The notes under the pieces were generated by a model that ran no database searches, was not told the DNA's origin, and saw only the letters and a list, made by a program, of their open reading frames with translations. Positions 5,429-14,022 of a stretch of 34,505 nucleotides of DNA are shown here, piece by piece. Source of the stretch: Verrucomicrobiota bacterium (GTDB lineage Bacteria; Verrucomicrobiota; Verrucomicrobiia; Verrucomicrobiales; Akkermansiaceae); NCBI GenBank assembly GCA_004293285.1, contig RDYF01000027.1:1-34505 (forward strand), in the 5' to 3' direction. A program made the position numbers and the translations under genes. Position 1 is the first letter of the stretch. Every line of letters starts with the position of its first letter.

Positions 5429-8400
5429 TTACAGGCTCTTCAGATAGGCCGTGATGTCGGCGATGGACTGCGGTGTTAGACCGAGCATCGCAGGATCATA
5501 CATCAACGAGCGCTCCATAGGCTTGATCGATTCAATGCGCGAGCGTGGCACGGTCTGGGTTTGGCCACCAAAGCACTTGATCATGACGGTATCGCCATCG
5601 CTGAGCAGCATGCCCATGATGGTGATTCCGTCCTTGGTTTTGATGACGTGACCTTCAAAGCCGTGGGAAATGTCGGCGCTGGGCTCGGCGATGGCTTTCA
5701 CAATGACATCGCTCGGCTGCTGACGACCATAGCTGGTGAGGTCGGGGCCGTAATCGACACCTTGTTCGCCGACCATGTGGCACATGTAGCATGCCGCAAC
5801 AGCCGCTTTGCCGCGCTCGGCATCGCCCTTGAGTTGGGCAATTTCCGCGGCGGGTGGCAGCTTCACGGCATTGGCGGGAGCGGCGGGGAGTTCGACACCG
5901 ACCAATTTGATGTTGGCGGGGTCTTGTCCCATCGACTTGAGAATTTCATCGATGCCGTGTGTTTTCCACAAATTGCCTTTGCGATTGTTGATCCACCACT
6001 GGGCGAGTTCCTTATGCACAAAGCCCTCTTTATTGGCCAATTCGATCATCGCAGCAGATGCGGCAGGTGACGAGTTAAAGCCGAGAGCCGTGAGCATGAG
6101 CTTCGATTGATCCGCGGAGACGCCTTTTGCGATCGCGCGAGCCTTGAGGTCGGGCACGGCTTGGTTCGGGTGCAAGCGCCAAGCGATCCAGGCAAACGCG
6201 TCCGACCATGCATCGCCGCTGCCTTGTTTCAACAGCTTCTTCGCTGCATCGTAAACGGCGGCTTCTTTATTGGTCGAGCCGAGGCCGAGGGCATCGAGGT
6301 AGGCGCGGTCTTTGCCATCGAACATCGCGGCAATTTTCGCCAGCAGCGGCACGCTTTGTTCCGCAGGGACATCGCGCAGCATCAGCGCGACTTCGCGTCG
6401 GACCATAGCGGCGGGATCCGTGGCCATTTTTTGCGCGAGTTTGACCGAGTCAAAACCAGCGGCGCGGAGAGCGCGGAGTGCGAGCAGGCGCTGACGTGGC
6501 TCCTTGGAGCTGAGCAGTTGCGCGACAATTTCTTGACCTGGCTCACCGAGTTGCGCGAGCAACCAGACAGCACGAGCGGCGATGTAGGGGTTCTTGTCCT
6601 TCAGCAAAGGCTTCAGAGCAGGAATTGCCTTCGTGCCTTGGGCCTTAAGGCGAGTGAAGCCGCTGTAGCGGACGTTGACCGCTGGGCTCTTGAGAGCGGC
6701 AATTTGGCCTTCCGTGGTAGAAAGATCGATCTTCGGCACCACCGACTTAAAGCCCTTTGGCGCGATGCGATAGATCGTGCCATAGAGGCCAGGGTCCTGC
6801 GTGCTGTGACCGCCGACGCGGGGGTCGAACCAATCCGCCACATACAGCGCGCCATCGGGACCAACGGCTACATCGGCGGGACGGAAGCGCGTTTTCAAAT
6901 CTTGATTGATCGCTGCGCCCAAGAAGTCCGAGCCGGCGAATTCACCCTCTTTGTTCGAGGTGATGAAATCCATGCGTTTCAGCTCAAAGCCCGCGCCATC
7001 AGGTTTGGGCAAGTAGCCGAAAATGACATTTTTGCCCGCTTCACAAGCGAGCAGCAGGCCTTGCCACTTATCGCCGAGAGCGCCGTTTTCATAAAACGCG
7101 ACACCCGTGGGAGAGCCGCCACCGTAGACATCGCCCGAAGGCATGGTGCCGGGGTCCTCTTGACGCCATTCCGCGGTCGGCACGTCTTGGCCGGGACGGC
7201 GGTCGGCACCCCAGGTACGCTCGCCATCGGCGGAGGAGAAACCGGCATTGCCGCCTTCGATCACTTCCGCGACACGGCACGCAGGTGGGTCATCGTTATC
7301 ACTTTGGAACATGTCGCCAAACGAAGTCAGAGCTTGTTCATACGAATTGCGGTAATTGTGGCCGACAATGCGAGCATTGGTGCCATCGGGATTCATGCGA
7401 ACGGAAAAGCCGCCGACCCAGACATTGCCATCGTCGCTAGGCTTGCCTGCAATCGCCTTGGTGTCCGAATACCACGTGCCGCCGCCGCTGTTGTAATAGC
7501 CGCTACCGATGCGGAAGGTTTTGCCCGATTTGTCGGTGAAAATGGCACCGCAGTTGCCGTTGTTGAAGTTCCACTGGCCATCAGGACCGACCGTGACGCT
7601 GTGCAAGCTGTGGTCGTGCTGACGAGCGTTAAAGCCCGACATCAGTACATCGCGCTTATCAATCGCGGGATCGAATTTCAAATTGCGATCGACATCCGTG
7701 AGCACCACCAGATCGGGGGGCTGGGAAATGACGATTTGGTTGTCCAAAACCGCCACGCCGAGAGGTGAGGCGAGATAGGGGTCTTGCCAGAACAGTTTTG
7801 TTTCATCGGCAATGCCATCGGCATCGGTATCCTCCAGCACAACAATGCGGTCGCCCTCGGGGCGGGTATTGCCTGCGTGACGGTAATTGACGCCCTCGGC
7901 GATGAAAAGACGGCCGTCTTTGTCAAAGTCCATGTTGGTCGGATTGTACAACTGCGGGGTAGTCGCCCAGATCGTGACTTCGAGATCGTCATCAGCGAGG
8001 GCAAAACGGCTTTCCGGCACCAGACCTGCCTTGACCGTGCCGGGGGTGACGGGGGTGACGGGTTTTTGCGAATAAACGGCAAATTTCACGCTGGCGTCTT
8101 GCTTCGTGCCATTTTGGAAAGCGCCGCCGTCATCGATGCCGACTTTTGCGGTGAAACCAACAACTCCTTGAGGCAGATCATAGGCAATGGTCGAAGAGGC
8201 GTGAGTGCCAATGCCTTTCTCGTACGTTTTCTGCTCGATCGTCAGCTTGCCGCCTTCGATGTTGGCATTGACTTTGGTTTGACCGTATTCGCTTTCCGCG
8301 GAGCGCCATGCGAGTGCGGTGAGATCTTTTTTCGAGCCATCAGCCATGATCAGCGTGGGCTCGATCCAGTTGGCCCAGTCAAAGGCCATATTGCCTGCAT

Positions 8401-9529
8401 TCTCGGCAATCAGATAGAGTTCCTTGGCGCCTTTGAGGTCAGCTTTCAGCTCCTGCAAGCGCGGATTGTTCGCGGTCATGACCTCCGTGCTGGCAAGTGC
8501 TTTTACGACTTCCTTTCCTTCATTCTCTGCCATTTCACGGGCGGCATCGATGTTTTGTTTGGGCAGCTTAGGGAACTGGTTCTCGCGATCGGTCTGCACG
8601 GCGGCCGTGGGAATGCTCTTGAACTCGTCCTTTTTGATCAGCGTCAAGCGAGGAGCCTGACCTTTGTCATCGAGATTCGCATTCAGTTCTTCTTCTGTGA
8701 GCGGGCGGGTAGGGACGCCTGTTTTCGGCACATCCAGGCCGGCCGACCAGACAATGGCATTCAGCACCATCTTGCGGAAGCCATCAATGGCCCAGCTGCG
8801 ATGGTAGTGACCGCCGGTGAAGCCGACACCGCGACCGCCGTCCTTGCGCTCAATGCCCCACATGAGAGTGTGAGGTTTGCCCAAGCCGGCGACACCGTGT
8901 TCATTCCACATGTTGTTGTAGCGTTTCATGTTCTCGCGGGTAGGGGTGGCCACCACGAGATCGAGCAACTTGCTGCGATCGGGGATGAATCGCATGTTGT
9001 AGTAAAACTCATCGAAAGCTTCGACAATCGAAGCGACACCGTTCGAAACGGGGTGATTGGGCAGAGTTTTGAGATTTGCGACCCAGTGGGGGTTCACTGA
9101 GTAGTTGTCCTCAAACGCGCCGCCGATCCAAGGGCGGTAGTACTTTTCGCCTTGCTCAGGGGTTGGGTGCACGGCGTAGTGCATGAACATCAGGCCGACG
9201 CCGCTTTTGGCGAGTTGATCGACCTTGTCCCAGCCTTGGCCGACCACGCTGGTGCCATCGGCATAAATGACCAAGCCCTTAATGCCATCGAGCACCGAAG
9301 GGTCCTGGGGCCAGCCACGGATGACCGTGGCCTCGATGTCGAGCTTACTTTCATTCAGATGCTTGGCCAGCAATTGGCAGCCTGCATGGAATTCATGTTC
9401 GCCTGGTCCGTGACTGGGGGCACCAGCCAGGAAAACGATTTTACGAGCAGCGAAAGCTTCGCTACTCAACAATGTCGCGAGTGAGACCGCAGTCACACGC
9501 AACAGGGATAGGAGTGGATAACTAGTCAT
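5429..9529 (-). CDS. Secreted ThuA / NPCBM / beta-propeller / HEAT / cytochrome c protein (PVC type)
   Basis: A 1366-residue secreted multidomain protein of the kind expanded in Verrucomicrobia and Planctomycetes. A signal peptide (about 1-28, ending SSEAFA) is followed by a ThuA (trehalose-utilisation, glutamine-amidotransferase-like) domain at about 30-270. A carbohydrate-binding NPCBM-like region at about 370-490 contains YEKGIGTHASS and AKVGIDDGG. A six- or seven-bladed sorbosone-dehydrogenase-like propeller follows (FDKDGRLFIAEGV, VAVGPDGALYVADWFDPR), then HEAT repeats at about 950-1150. The C-terminal cytochrome c has CYMCH at 1247-1251 and MYDPAMLGLTPQSI before the end. It probably acts outside the cytoplasm as a heme-linked sugar oxidoreductase, but no substrate is shown. 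It is transcribed alone, with its own strong terminator. Confidence 0.88.
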   Translation of the reverse strand: MTSYPLLSLLRVTAVSLATLLSSEAFAARKIVFLAGAPSHGPGEHEFHAGCQLLAKHLNESKLDIEATVIRGWPQDPSVLDGIKGLVIYADGTSVVGQGWDKVDQLAKSGVGLMFMHYAVHPTPEQGEKYYRPWIGGAFEDNYSVNPHWVANLKTLPNHPVSNGVASIVEAFDEFYYNMRFIPDRSKLLDLVVATPTRENMKRYNNMWNEHGVAGLGKPHTLMWGIERKDGGRGVGFTGGHYHRSWAIDGFRKMVLNAIVWSAGLDVPKTGVPTRPLTEEELNANLDDKGQAPRLTLIKKDEFKSIPTAAVQTDRENQFPKLPKQNIDAAREMAENEGKEVVKALASTEVMTANNPRLQELKADLKGAKELYLIAENAGNMAFDWANWIEPTLIMADGSKKDLTALAWRSAESEYGQTKVNANIEGGKLTIEQKTYEKGIGTHASSTIAYDLPQGVVGFTAKVGIDDGGAFQNGTKQDASVKFAVYSQKPVTPVTPGTVKAGLVPESRFALADDDLEVTIWATTPQLYNPTNMDFDKDGRLFIAEGVNYRHAGNTRPEGDRIVVLEDTDADGIADETKLFWQDPYLASPLGVAVLDNQIVISQPPDLVVLTDVDRNLKFDPAIDKRDVLMSGFNARQHDHSLHSVTVGPDGQWNFNNGNCGAIFTDKSGKTFRIGSGYYNSGGGTWYSDTKAIAGKPSDDGNVWVGGFSVRMNPDGTNARIVGHNYRNSYEQALTSFGDMFQSDNDDPPACRVAEVIEGGNAGFSSADGERTWGADRRPGQDVPTAEWRQEDPGTMPSGDVYGGGSPTGVAFYENGALGDKWQGLLLACEAGKNVIFGYLPKPDGAGFELKRMDFITSNKEGEFAGSDFLGAAINQDLKTRFRPADVAVGPDGALYVADWFDPRVGGHSTQDPGLYGTIYRIAPKGFKSVVPKIDLSTTEGQIAALKSPAVNVRYSGFTRLKAQGTKAIPALKPLLKDKNPYIAARAVWLLAQLGEPGQEIVAQLLSSKEPRQRLLALRALRAAGFDSVKLAQKMATDPAAMVRREVALMLRDVPAEQSVPLLAKIAAMFDGKDRAYLDALGLGSTNKEAAVYDAAKKLLKQGSGDAWSDAFAWIAWRLHPNQAVPDLKARAIAKGVSADQSKLMLTALGFNSSPAASAAMIELANKEGFVHKELAQWWINNRKGNLWKTHGIDEILKSMGQDPANIKLVGVELPAAPANAVKLPPAAEIAQLKGDAERGKAAVAACYMCHMVGEQGVDYGPDLTSYGRQQPSDVIVKAIAEPSADISHGFEGHVIKTKDGITIMGMLLSDGDTVMIKCFGGQTQTVPRSRIESIKPMERSLMYDPAMLGLTPQSIADITAYLKSL

Positions 9530-9741
9530 AGGGTGGCCGTATTACGTAGCAGAAGTTGGCTTTTTATCAATTCATAAGGAGAAATCGGTACGAAATACCA
9601 CGAGAGTGCATGACACTTTCAGCGGCATGAGTGACACAACGACGAAAGGGCGAGTGACTCCTAGGGACTGGGTAGGGGCTTTTTTCACGAGAAATTCTTT
9701 CCGCCTTGCGTGGTGGGGGGAGATGGTTAGGATGGGGGCGC

Positions 9742-10311
9742 ATGGCGAACATTGTGTACTTCGATTTGGAAACCCAACGCAGTTTTAGTGATGTCGGGGG
9801 ATTTTCGCAGAAGCACAAGATGGGGATTTCGGTGGGGGTTACCTATTCCACGGCCACGGGGGAGTATACGATCTACCAAGAAAGCGAAATGCAGGCGCTG
9901 GTGCAAGAACTCACCCGTGCGGATTTGGTGGTGGGGTTCAACCACATCGGTTTCGACTACGGCGTGTTGCAGTCGTACACGGTCTTTGATCTGATGGAGC
10001 AGACGCGCAATCTCGACATGCTGGTGGATGTGGAAAAAACCTTGGGGCATCGACTTAAGCTCGATTCCATCGCCTCGGCTTCTCTGGGCATGGGCAAAAC
10101 AGCGGATGGTTTGGATGCCTTGAAATGGTGGCAAGAGCACAAGCGCACGGGCGATCCGGCTCCATTGTTGAAGATCGCGGAGTACTGCTGCTACGATGTC
10201 AAAGTGACCAAACTGGTGCACGAGTATGGCATGCAGCATGGCTACGTCAAATTCGCCGACCGCAATGGCCACGAGCAGCAGTGCGTGGTGGATTGGAAAA
10301 TGCCGAGCTGA
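9742..10311 (+). CDS. DEDDy-type 3'-5' exonuclease (RNase H-like)
   Basis: A 189-residue protein from ATG 9742, preceded by a weak purine-rich stretch (TAGGATGGGGG); the frame extends to 9706 but the fold starts here. It carries the DnaQ/RNase H exonuclease signature: D8 and E10 in YFDLETQRS, a second block VGFNHIGFDYGVL with D72, and a C-terminal YCCYD with Y148 and D152 in the Y-x3-D spacing of the DEDDy class. It resembles the stand-alone YprB-type ribonuclease-H-like proteins. The substrate (DNA or RNA) cannot be set from sequence. It converges with the acyl-activating enzyme with only 21 bases between stops. Confidence 0.8.
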   Translation: MANIVYFDLETQRSFSDVGGFSQKHKMGISVGVTYSTATGEYTIYQESEMQALVQELTRADLVVGFNHIGFDYGVLQSYTVFDLMEQTRNLDMLVDVEKTLGHRLKLDSIASASLGMGKTADGLDALKWWQEHKRTGDPAPLLKIAEYCCYDVKVTKLVHEYGMQHGYVKFADRNGHEQQCVVDWKMPS

Positions 10312-10314
10312 GGA

Positions 10315-10328
10315 CGCGGAATTCCGCG
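10315..10328. repeat. 14-bp perfect palindrome between convergent genes
   Basis: CGCGGAATTCCGCG fills most of the 21-base gap between the exonuclease stop and the acyl-activating enzyme stop. There is no T tract. It may be a symmetric binding site, a weak terminator or chance. Confidence 0.5.
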
Positions 10329-10332
10329 GGGC

Positions 10333-12474
10333 TCAAGGTTCCTCTCCCATGGCGAGGGCGATGCAGGATTTGATGTCGAGCTTTCCGGAGGCGAGGATGG
10401 GGATTTCCTCGACACGCATGATGCGTTTGGGGCACCAGAGCGAGGGCAGTCCGGCATCGAGCAGCTTATAGCGCAGGTCGATGCATTCTTGTTCCAGAGT
10501 GGTGCCGGCGACCGTCGAGAGCAGCACGATGGCTTCGCCTTTTTGGTCATCGGGCACGCCGACCACAGCGATGCGTCGTTCGCTTTCTTGGTCGAGCCCG
10601 AGAGCTTGTGAGATGCTTTGTTCGAGGAGTTCGTGAGGAACCATTTCGCCGCCGATTTTCGAGAAGCGGGAGAGTCGGCCCTCGATGATGAGGAAGCCGT
10701 CCTCATCCATGCGACCGATGTCGCCCGTGAGAAACCAGCCTTGCTGCAGGACTTCTTCTGATTTTTTCGGATTGCGCAGGTAGCCGCCAAACACATTGGG
10801 GCCCTTGAGCCAAATCATGCCTTGTTGATCCACAGTCAGGGGTTTGTCCGTGACGGGGTCGGTGATTTTGAGGGCCATGCCGGGCAGCAGTGGTCCGACC
10901 GTGCCCGAGCGTCCGCAAGGAATGCTGGGCAGGCTCAGCGGGTTGGCGAGAGCAGGCAGGTTCACATTGGTCGCAGGGGAAGTCTCGGTGAGGCCGTAGC
11001 CTTCGCGTGGGGCGATGCCAAATTTTTCGGCAAATGCATGAGCGAGAGATTCGGGCAGCTTTTCCGCGCCGGTCACGACCAATTCCAGCGAGGCGAGTTG
11101 TTCCGGTTCGATGCGCTTCATGAAGCCGCGCAGGAATGTCGGAGTGGTGAGCAAGATTTGCACCTTTTGCCGTTGGATCAGCTCCGCCAGGCGTTTGGTT
11201 TCCAGCGGGCTGGGGTAAGTGACCAGGTGGAGTCCTGCCAAGATAGGATACCATAGCGTGACCGTGCAGCCAAAGGAGTGAAAGAGGGGCAAGCAGCCAA
11301 AAATTTTCGCGCCGGGAGCGTAGTCGAGGCGTGAGTGAAACTGCAGTTCATTGGCGAGGACATTGCGATGGCTAAGCGACACCCCCTTCGGTTCACCGGA
11401 AGAGCCGGAGGTGAAGAGCAGAACCGCTTCGTCAGTAGGCTTGACAGCGGGGATGCCAAGACTGAGCGCCAGCAGGGGAGTGGGCAGCAGTTTCGACAGC
11501 AGCAGCCACAGTCCGATTTGTTTTTTCAAATGCGGCAAAACCCGCTCCATGAGGATCAAGTCGCGATTTGGGGGCCAGGGGAAAGTCGGGAACTTGCGGA
11601 CAAAGGGATCGACCGTGACAATGCGGTCGAGCTCCGCTTGGCGCATCGCCGAGCGCACCGACTCCAAGCTAGCGGTAAAGTTCAAATTCACCGGAACCTT
11701 ACCTGCGAGAATGACGGCGAGGTTGGCAATCATGCCCGCCTTGCCGGGGGGCAGTACGATGCCGACGCGTTTTTTGTGTGTTTCCTTGCGAATCACCTTC
11801 GAAAGCACGATGGCAGTAGCCAGCACTTTGTCGTAGCTCAGTTCCGAATCATCCGTGCCGTCGTGGATTTTTGCCGAGCTACCGTATGTTTTCAGGCCAC
11901 GAAGCAAGTTCATCGCAAGGCTTTGCTTGAGAAATCCGCGTTGGGAAAATGCTTGTTCGGCGGCGAGCAGCAGGCCCTCGCGGTAGCGTGCGGGAGTGGC
12001 TGCTTCGGCAGGGATGAGCTCGCCGATGGCCATGACTCCCTCGGGCTTGGGATGGCGACGATCGATCTCAAACCCGCCTTCGCTCGGGACATCGATGGCG
12101 ACAGGAAGCAGGGGAAAGCCCAGCGAGCAGAGGTAGTGCAAGATTGGGGTGGGGATTTGGCAGGGTTCATTGCGTCGGGCAATGACCGACCCGGGCAGAT
12201 AGATCAGCATCGACTTGGGCGATGCGCTGCCATGTAGGCTGTCGCGCAGGGTCGAGGGGTCATCGCTCGCGCGGAAAACAACCGTATTTTCGCCGCGTAG
12301 GGCGGCATCGATGGATTCGGCAAGTGGGACATCGGCAGCGACGAGCCAAGTGATAGAAAAAGCGGCAAAGCGTTCACGAAAAACGGCGAGATCGGCCAAC
12401 GAGAGACGTCCGGGGATGACGAGGCTTGTGCTGGATGGAATGCGATCTTGTCCGATCGTAAGATACTGTTTCAT
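10333..12474 (-). CDS. Aas-like AMP-dependent acyl-ACP/acyl-CoA ligase with a decayed acyltransferase-like N-terminus
   Basis: A 713-residue adenylate-forming enzyme expected to activate a fatty acid to acyl-AMP and transfer it to ACP, CoA or a lysophospholipid pathway. ANL core motifs are clear: TSGSSGEPKG at 355-364, EGYGLTETSP at 491-500, TGDIG at 583-587, R600 with SKIGGE (605-610), and the C-terminal catalytic lysine in ASGKLD (K698). The layout resembles the C-terminal half of Aas (acyl-glycerophosphoethanolamine acyltransferase/acyl-ACP synthetase). The first 190 residues occupy the place of the PlsC acyltransferase domain, but no HX4D motif is visible. The secreted-protein gene 92 bases upstream on the same strand may be in the same transcript. 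Confidence 0.83.
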   Translation of the reverse strand: MKQYLTIGQDRIPSSTSLVIPGRLSLADLAVFRERFAAFSITWLVAADVPLAESIDAALRGENTVVFRASDDPSTLRDSLHGSASPKSMLIYLPGSVIARRNEPCQIPTPILHYLCSLGFPLLPVAIDVPSEGGFEIDRRHPKPEGVMAIGELIPAEAATPARYREGLLLAAEQAFSQRGFLKQSLAMNLLRGLKTYGSSAKIHDGTDDSELSYDKVLATAIVLSKVIRKETHKKRVGIVLPPGKAGMIANLAVILAGKVPVNLNFTASLESVRSAMRQAELDRIVTVDPFVRKFPTFPWPPNRDLILMERVLPHLKKQIGLWLLLSKLLPTPLLALSLGIPAVKPTDEAVLLFTSGSSGEPKGVSLSHRNVLANELQFHSRLDYAPGAKIFGCLPLFHSFGCTVTLWYPILAGLHLVTYPSPLETKRLAELIQRQKVQILLTTPTFLRGFMKRIEPEQLASLELVVTGAEKLPESLAHAFAEKFGIAPREGYGLTETSPATNVNLPALANPLSLPSIPCGRSGTVGPLLPGMALKITDPVTDKPLTVDQQGMIWLKGPNVFGGYLRNPKKSEEVLQQGWFLTGDIGRMDEDGFLIIEGRLSRFSKIGGEMVPHELLEQSISQALGLDQESERRIAVVGVPDDQKGEAIVLLSTVAGTTLEQECIDLRYKLLDAGLPSLWCPKRIMRVEEIPILASGKLDIKSCIALAMGEEP

Positions 12475-12566
12475 GGTGCGAGAGGAGGAAAGCTACATGG
12501 AGGAGAACAATCTGCCAACAGAGAAATGGTGGAAGTGGGCAGTCGTGATATCGATGGTCTGGGCAG

Positions 12567-13199
12567 CTAAGGTTTGCGCAATTCGAGAGCCGCGCCGGCT
12601 TGGGCGGGCTGGGCGGCCGGAAGCATCGGGGCCTGCACGGGAGGCGTGTAAGAAACAGCCTGGAAAACCTTATTGAAATTGTGTCGGACGGCGGCAGGGA
12701 AAGTGACTCGGCCGGCCTCGACCAAATTTTCGCGCGAGAGTTTTTCCGTCAAATCAGCTACCAGATCGCCGCCCATTTTCACAGCGGCGCCGACAGCTCC
12801 CTGCGTTTCGCCGATCTTGAGAGTGGTGCGCATCAGGTCACTGGTGATTTTGCGGCCCTGAATGGCAATGCTGCTTTGGGTGCTGGTGAGGGTACCTTGG
12901 GGGCCAAAAGTCATTTCGAGAGTGGCGAAGTCGTTGCTCGAAAACATGCCGCGGCAGTAATCGATGCGAAGAGAAACAAAAATTCCGCCTTCGGGAGTGG
13001 GGGTGATTTCTGGTTTGTAAGTGCGGTACTTGCTACCCGAGAGTTCATATTCGGCAGCGCGCCCGCGTTTCACCGACCAGCCGCCGAGGCTCTTGCCGAG
13101 AAACTGCGAATCGAGTTGCACTTGCGCGGAGAGCAGTGCGAGCGAGGCGACCCAGACAGACAAGGTGGCTTTCCACGCGGTGATTCTTGCGAGAGGCAT
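12567..13199 (-). CDS. Secreted hypothetical protein
   Basis: A 210-residue protein with an N-terminal signal sequence (about 1-25, ATLSVWVASLALLSAQ), so it should be exported. The mature part looks beta-rich at first (GGWSVKRGRAAEYELSGSKY, GGIFVSLRIDYCRGMF), then has a helical stretch with a Thr/Ser-rich segment (GTLTSTQSSIAIQGRKITSDL). It ends in a Pro/Ala-rich tail (PPVQAPMLPAAQPAQAG). No known family is recognised. It lies upstream of, and co-oriented with, the acyl-activating enzyme and shares a divergent 260-bp upstream region with the RRM protein. The function is unknown. Confidence 0.75.
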   Translation of the reverse strand: MPLARITAWKATLSVWVASLALLSAQVQLDSQFLGKSLGGWSVKRGRAAEYELSGSKYRTYKPEITPTPEGGIFVSLRIDYCRGMFSSNDFATLEMTFGPQGTLTSTQSSIAIQGRKITSDLMRTTLKIGETQGAVGAAVKMGGDLVADLTEKLSRENLVEAGRVTFPAAVRHNFNKVFQAVSYTPPVQAPMLPAAQPAQAGAALELRKP

Positions 13200-13366
13200 A
13201 GGAATTTCTTCTACTCAAATGTGACGAAAAATCCAATGCTTTATTCAGAAAATCGGGAATTCGGTGGAGTTGATGCAAGAGATTTGCGATGATGAATCAA
13301 TTCTTTTGACGAATCCGGATTTTTTTGCTTGTTGCGTCGGCATCAGGGTGCTAAAACGCATACGTC

Positions 13367-13386
13367 CCACGGCAGTTATGCTGTGG
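13367..13386 (+). promoter_or_regulatory. Leader hairpin upstream of the RNA-binding protein
   Basis: CCACGGCA and TGCTGTGG pair (one G-T) around GTTA, about 75 bases before the RRM start codon. It is a candidate structured 5' leader, for example for cold-dependent or autogenous control. No Shine-Dalgarno is seen before the start codon. Confidence 0.35.
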
Positions 13387-13459
13387 TCGCTACTTGGGTC
13401 TATTCGCTGTTGGCCCTAGGAGTGTTAACATAACAGCGTTTTTTATTACAGTTACTATT

Positions 13460-13915
13460 ATGGATATCTATGTGGGCAATTTGCCCTTCTCCGCTACTGA
13501 AGATGAGATTACCGACCTCTTCAGCCCCTACGGCACCGTTGAACGAGTCAAAATCGTAACCGACCGTGAAACAGGCCGCCCACGTGGGTTTGCATTTGTT
13601 TCGATGGGCGAAGTAGCGGGTGCTAATGCAGCTATTGCCGCATTGAATGACCAAGACTACCAAGGCCGTGCGTTGCGAATCAATGCGGCTGAGGCACGTG
13701 AACCACGCGCTGGTGGCGGTGGTGGTGGTGGCTACAAAGGTGGCGGCGGTGGCGGCTACAAAGGCGGTGGTGATCGTCGTGGTGGCGGCGGTGGCGGCTA
13801 CAAAGGTGGCGGCGGCGGTGGCTACAAAGGCGGTGGCGGCGGTGGCGGCTACCGTGGTGGCAACGATCGTCGCGGTGGCGGTGGCTACGGCGGTGGTGGT
13901 GGCGATTGGGGTTAA
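13460..13915 (+). CDS. RRM glycine-rich RNA-binding protein
   Basis: A 151-residue RNA-binding protein. Residues 1-80 form one RNA-recognition motif with RNP2 (IYVGNLPF) and RNP1 (RGFAFVSM). The remainder is a low-complexity tail of GGGGGGYKGG, GGDRRGG and GGYRGGNDRRGG units ending GGDWG, like the RGG/YGG tails of cyanobacterial and plant glycine-rich RNA-binding proteins. These act as RNA chaperones, often in the cold. The ATG at 13460 is chosen because the domain begins there; the frame opens at 13394. It is monocistronic, with a leader hairpin upstream and a good terminator downstream. The tail is encoded by imperfect tandem repeats, so its length may vary between strains. Confidence 0.92.
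   Translation: MDIYVGNLPFSATEDEITDLFSPYGTVERVKIVTDRETGRPRGFAFVSMGEVAGANAAIAALNDQDYQGRALRINAAEAREPRAGGGGGGGYKGGGGGGYKGGGDRRGGGGGGYKGGGGGGYKGGGGGGGYRGGNDRRGGGGYGGGGGDWG
13711..13905 (+). repeat. Imperfect tandem GGT/GGC-TACAAAGG repeats
   Basis: Units of GGTGGCGGCGGTGGCTACAA type recur within the glycine-rich tail coding region, including near-identical runs with TACAAAGG at several positions. They are prone to slippage or recombination. Confidence 0.8.
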
Positions 13916-13947
13916 TCTCCCGCGTCTCTGACACGTTTCATTTTTTT

Positions 13948-13977
13948 ACCACACTCTTTCGGGAGTGTGGTTTTTTT
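13948..13977 (+). terminator. Rho-independent terminator of the RRM gene
   Basis: ACCACACTC (13948-13956) pairs with GAGTGTGGT (13963-13971), and T's run from 13971 to 13977. It lies 32 bases after the RRM stop codon. Confidence 0.88.
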
Positions 13978-14022
13978 GTGGAAGGGGCTAGGAATTTCGT
14001 GTCGATGCGATAGAGCGGGGCA

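Noticed and set aside
6107..7768. A 553-codon plus-strand ORF antisense to the ThuA/cytochrome gene
   Set aside because: It is the mirror frame of a long GC-rich gene with clear domains on the minus strand; its translation is rich in R, A, G and I and matches no family.
7784..9100. A 438-codon plus-strand ORF
   Set aside because: Also antisense to the same gene, and without motifs or a start signal.
11335..12237. A 300-codon plus-strand ORF over the acyl-activating enzyme
   Set aside because: Antisense shadow of a gene with complete ANL motifs.
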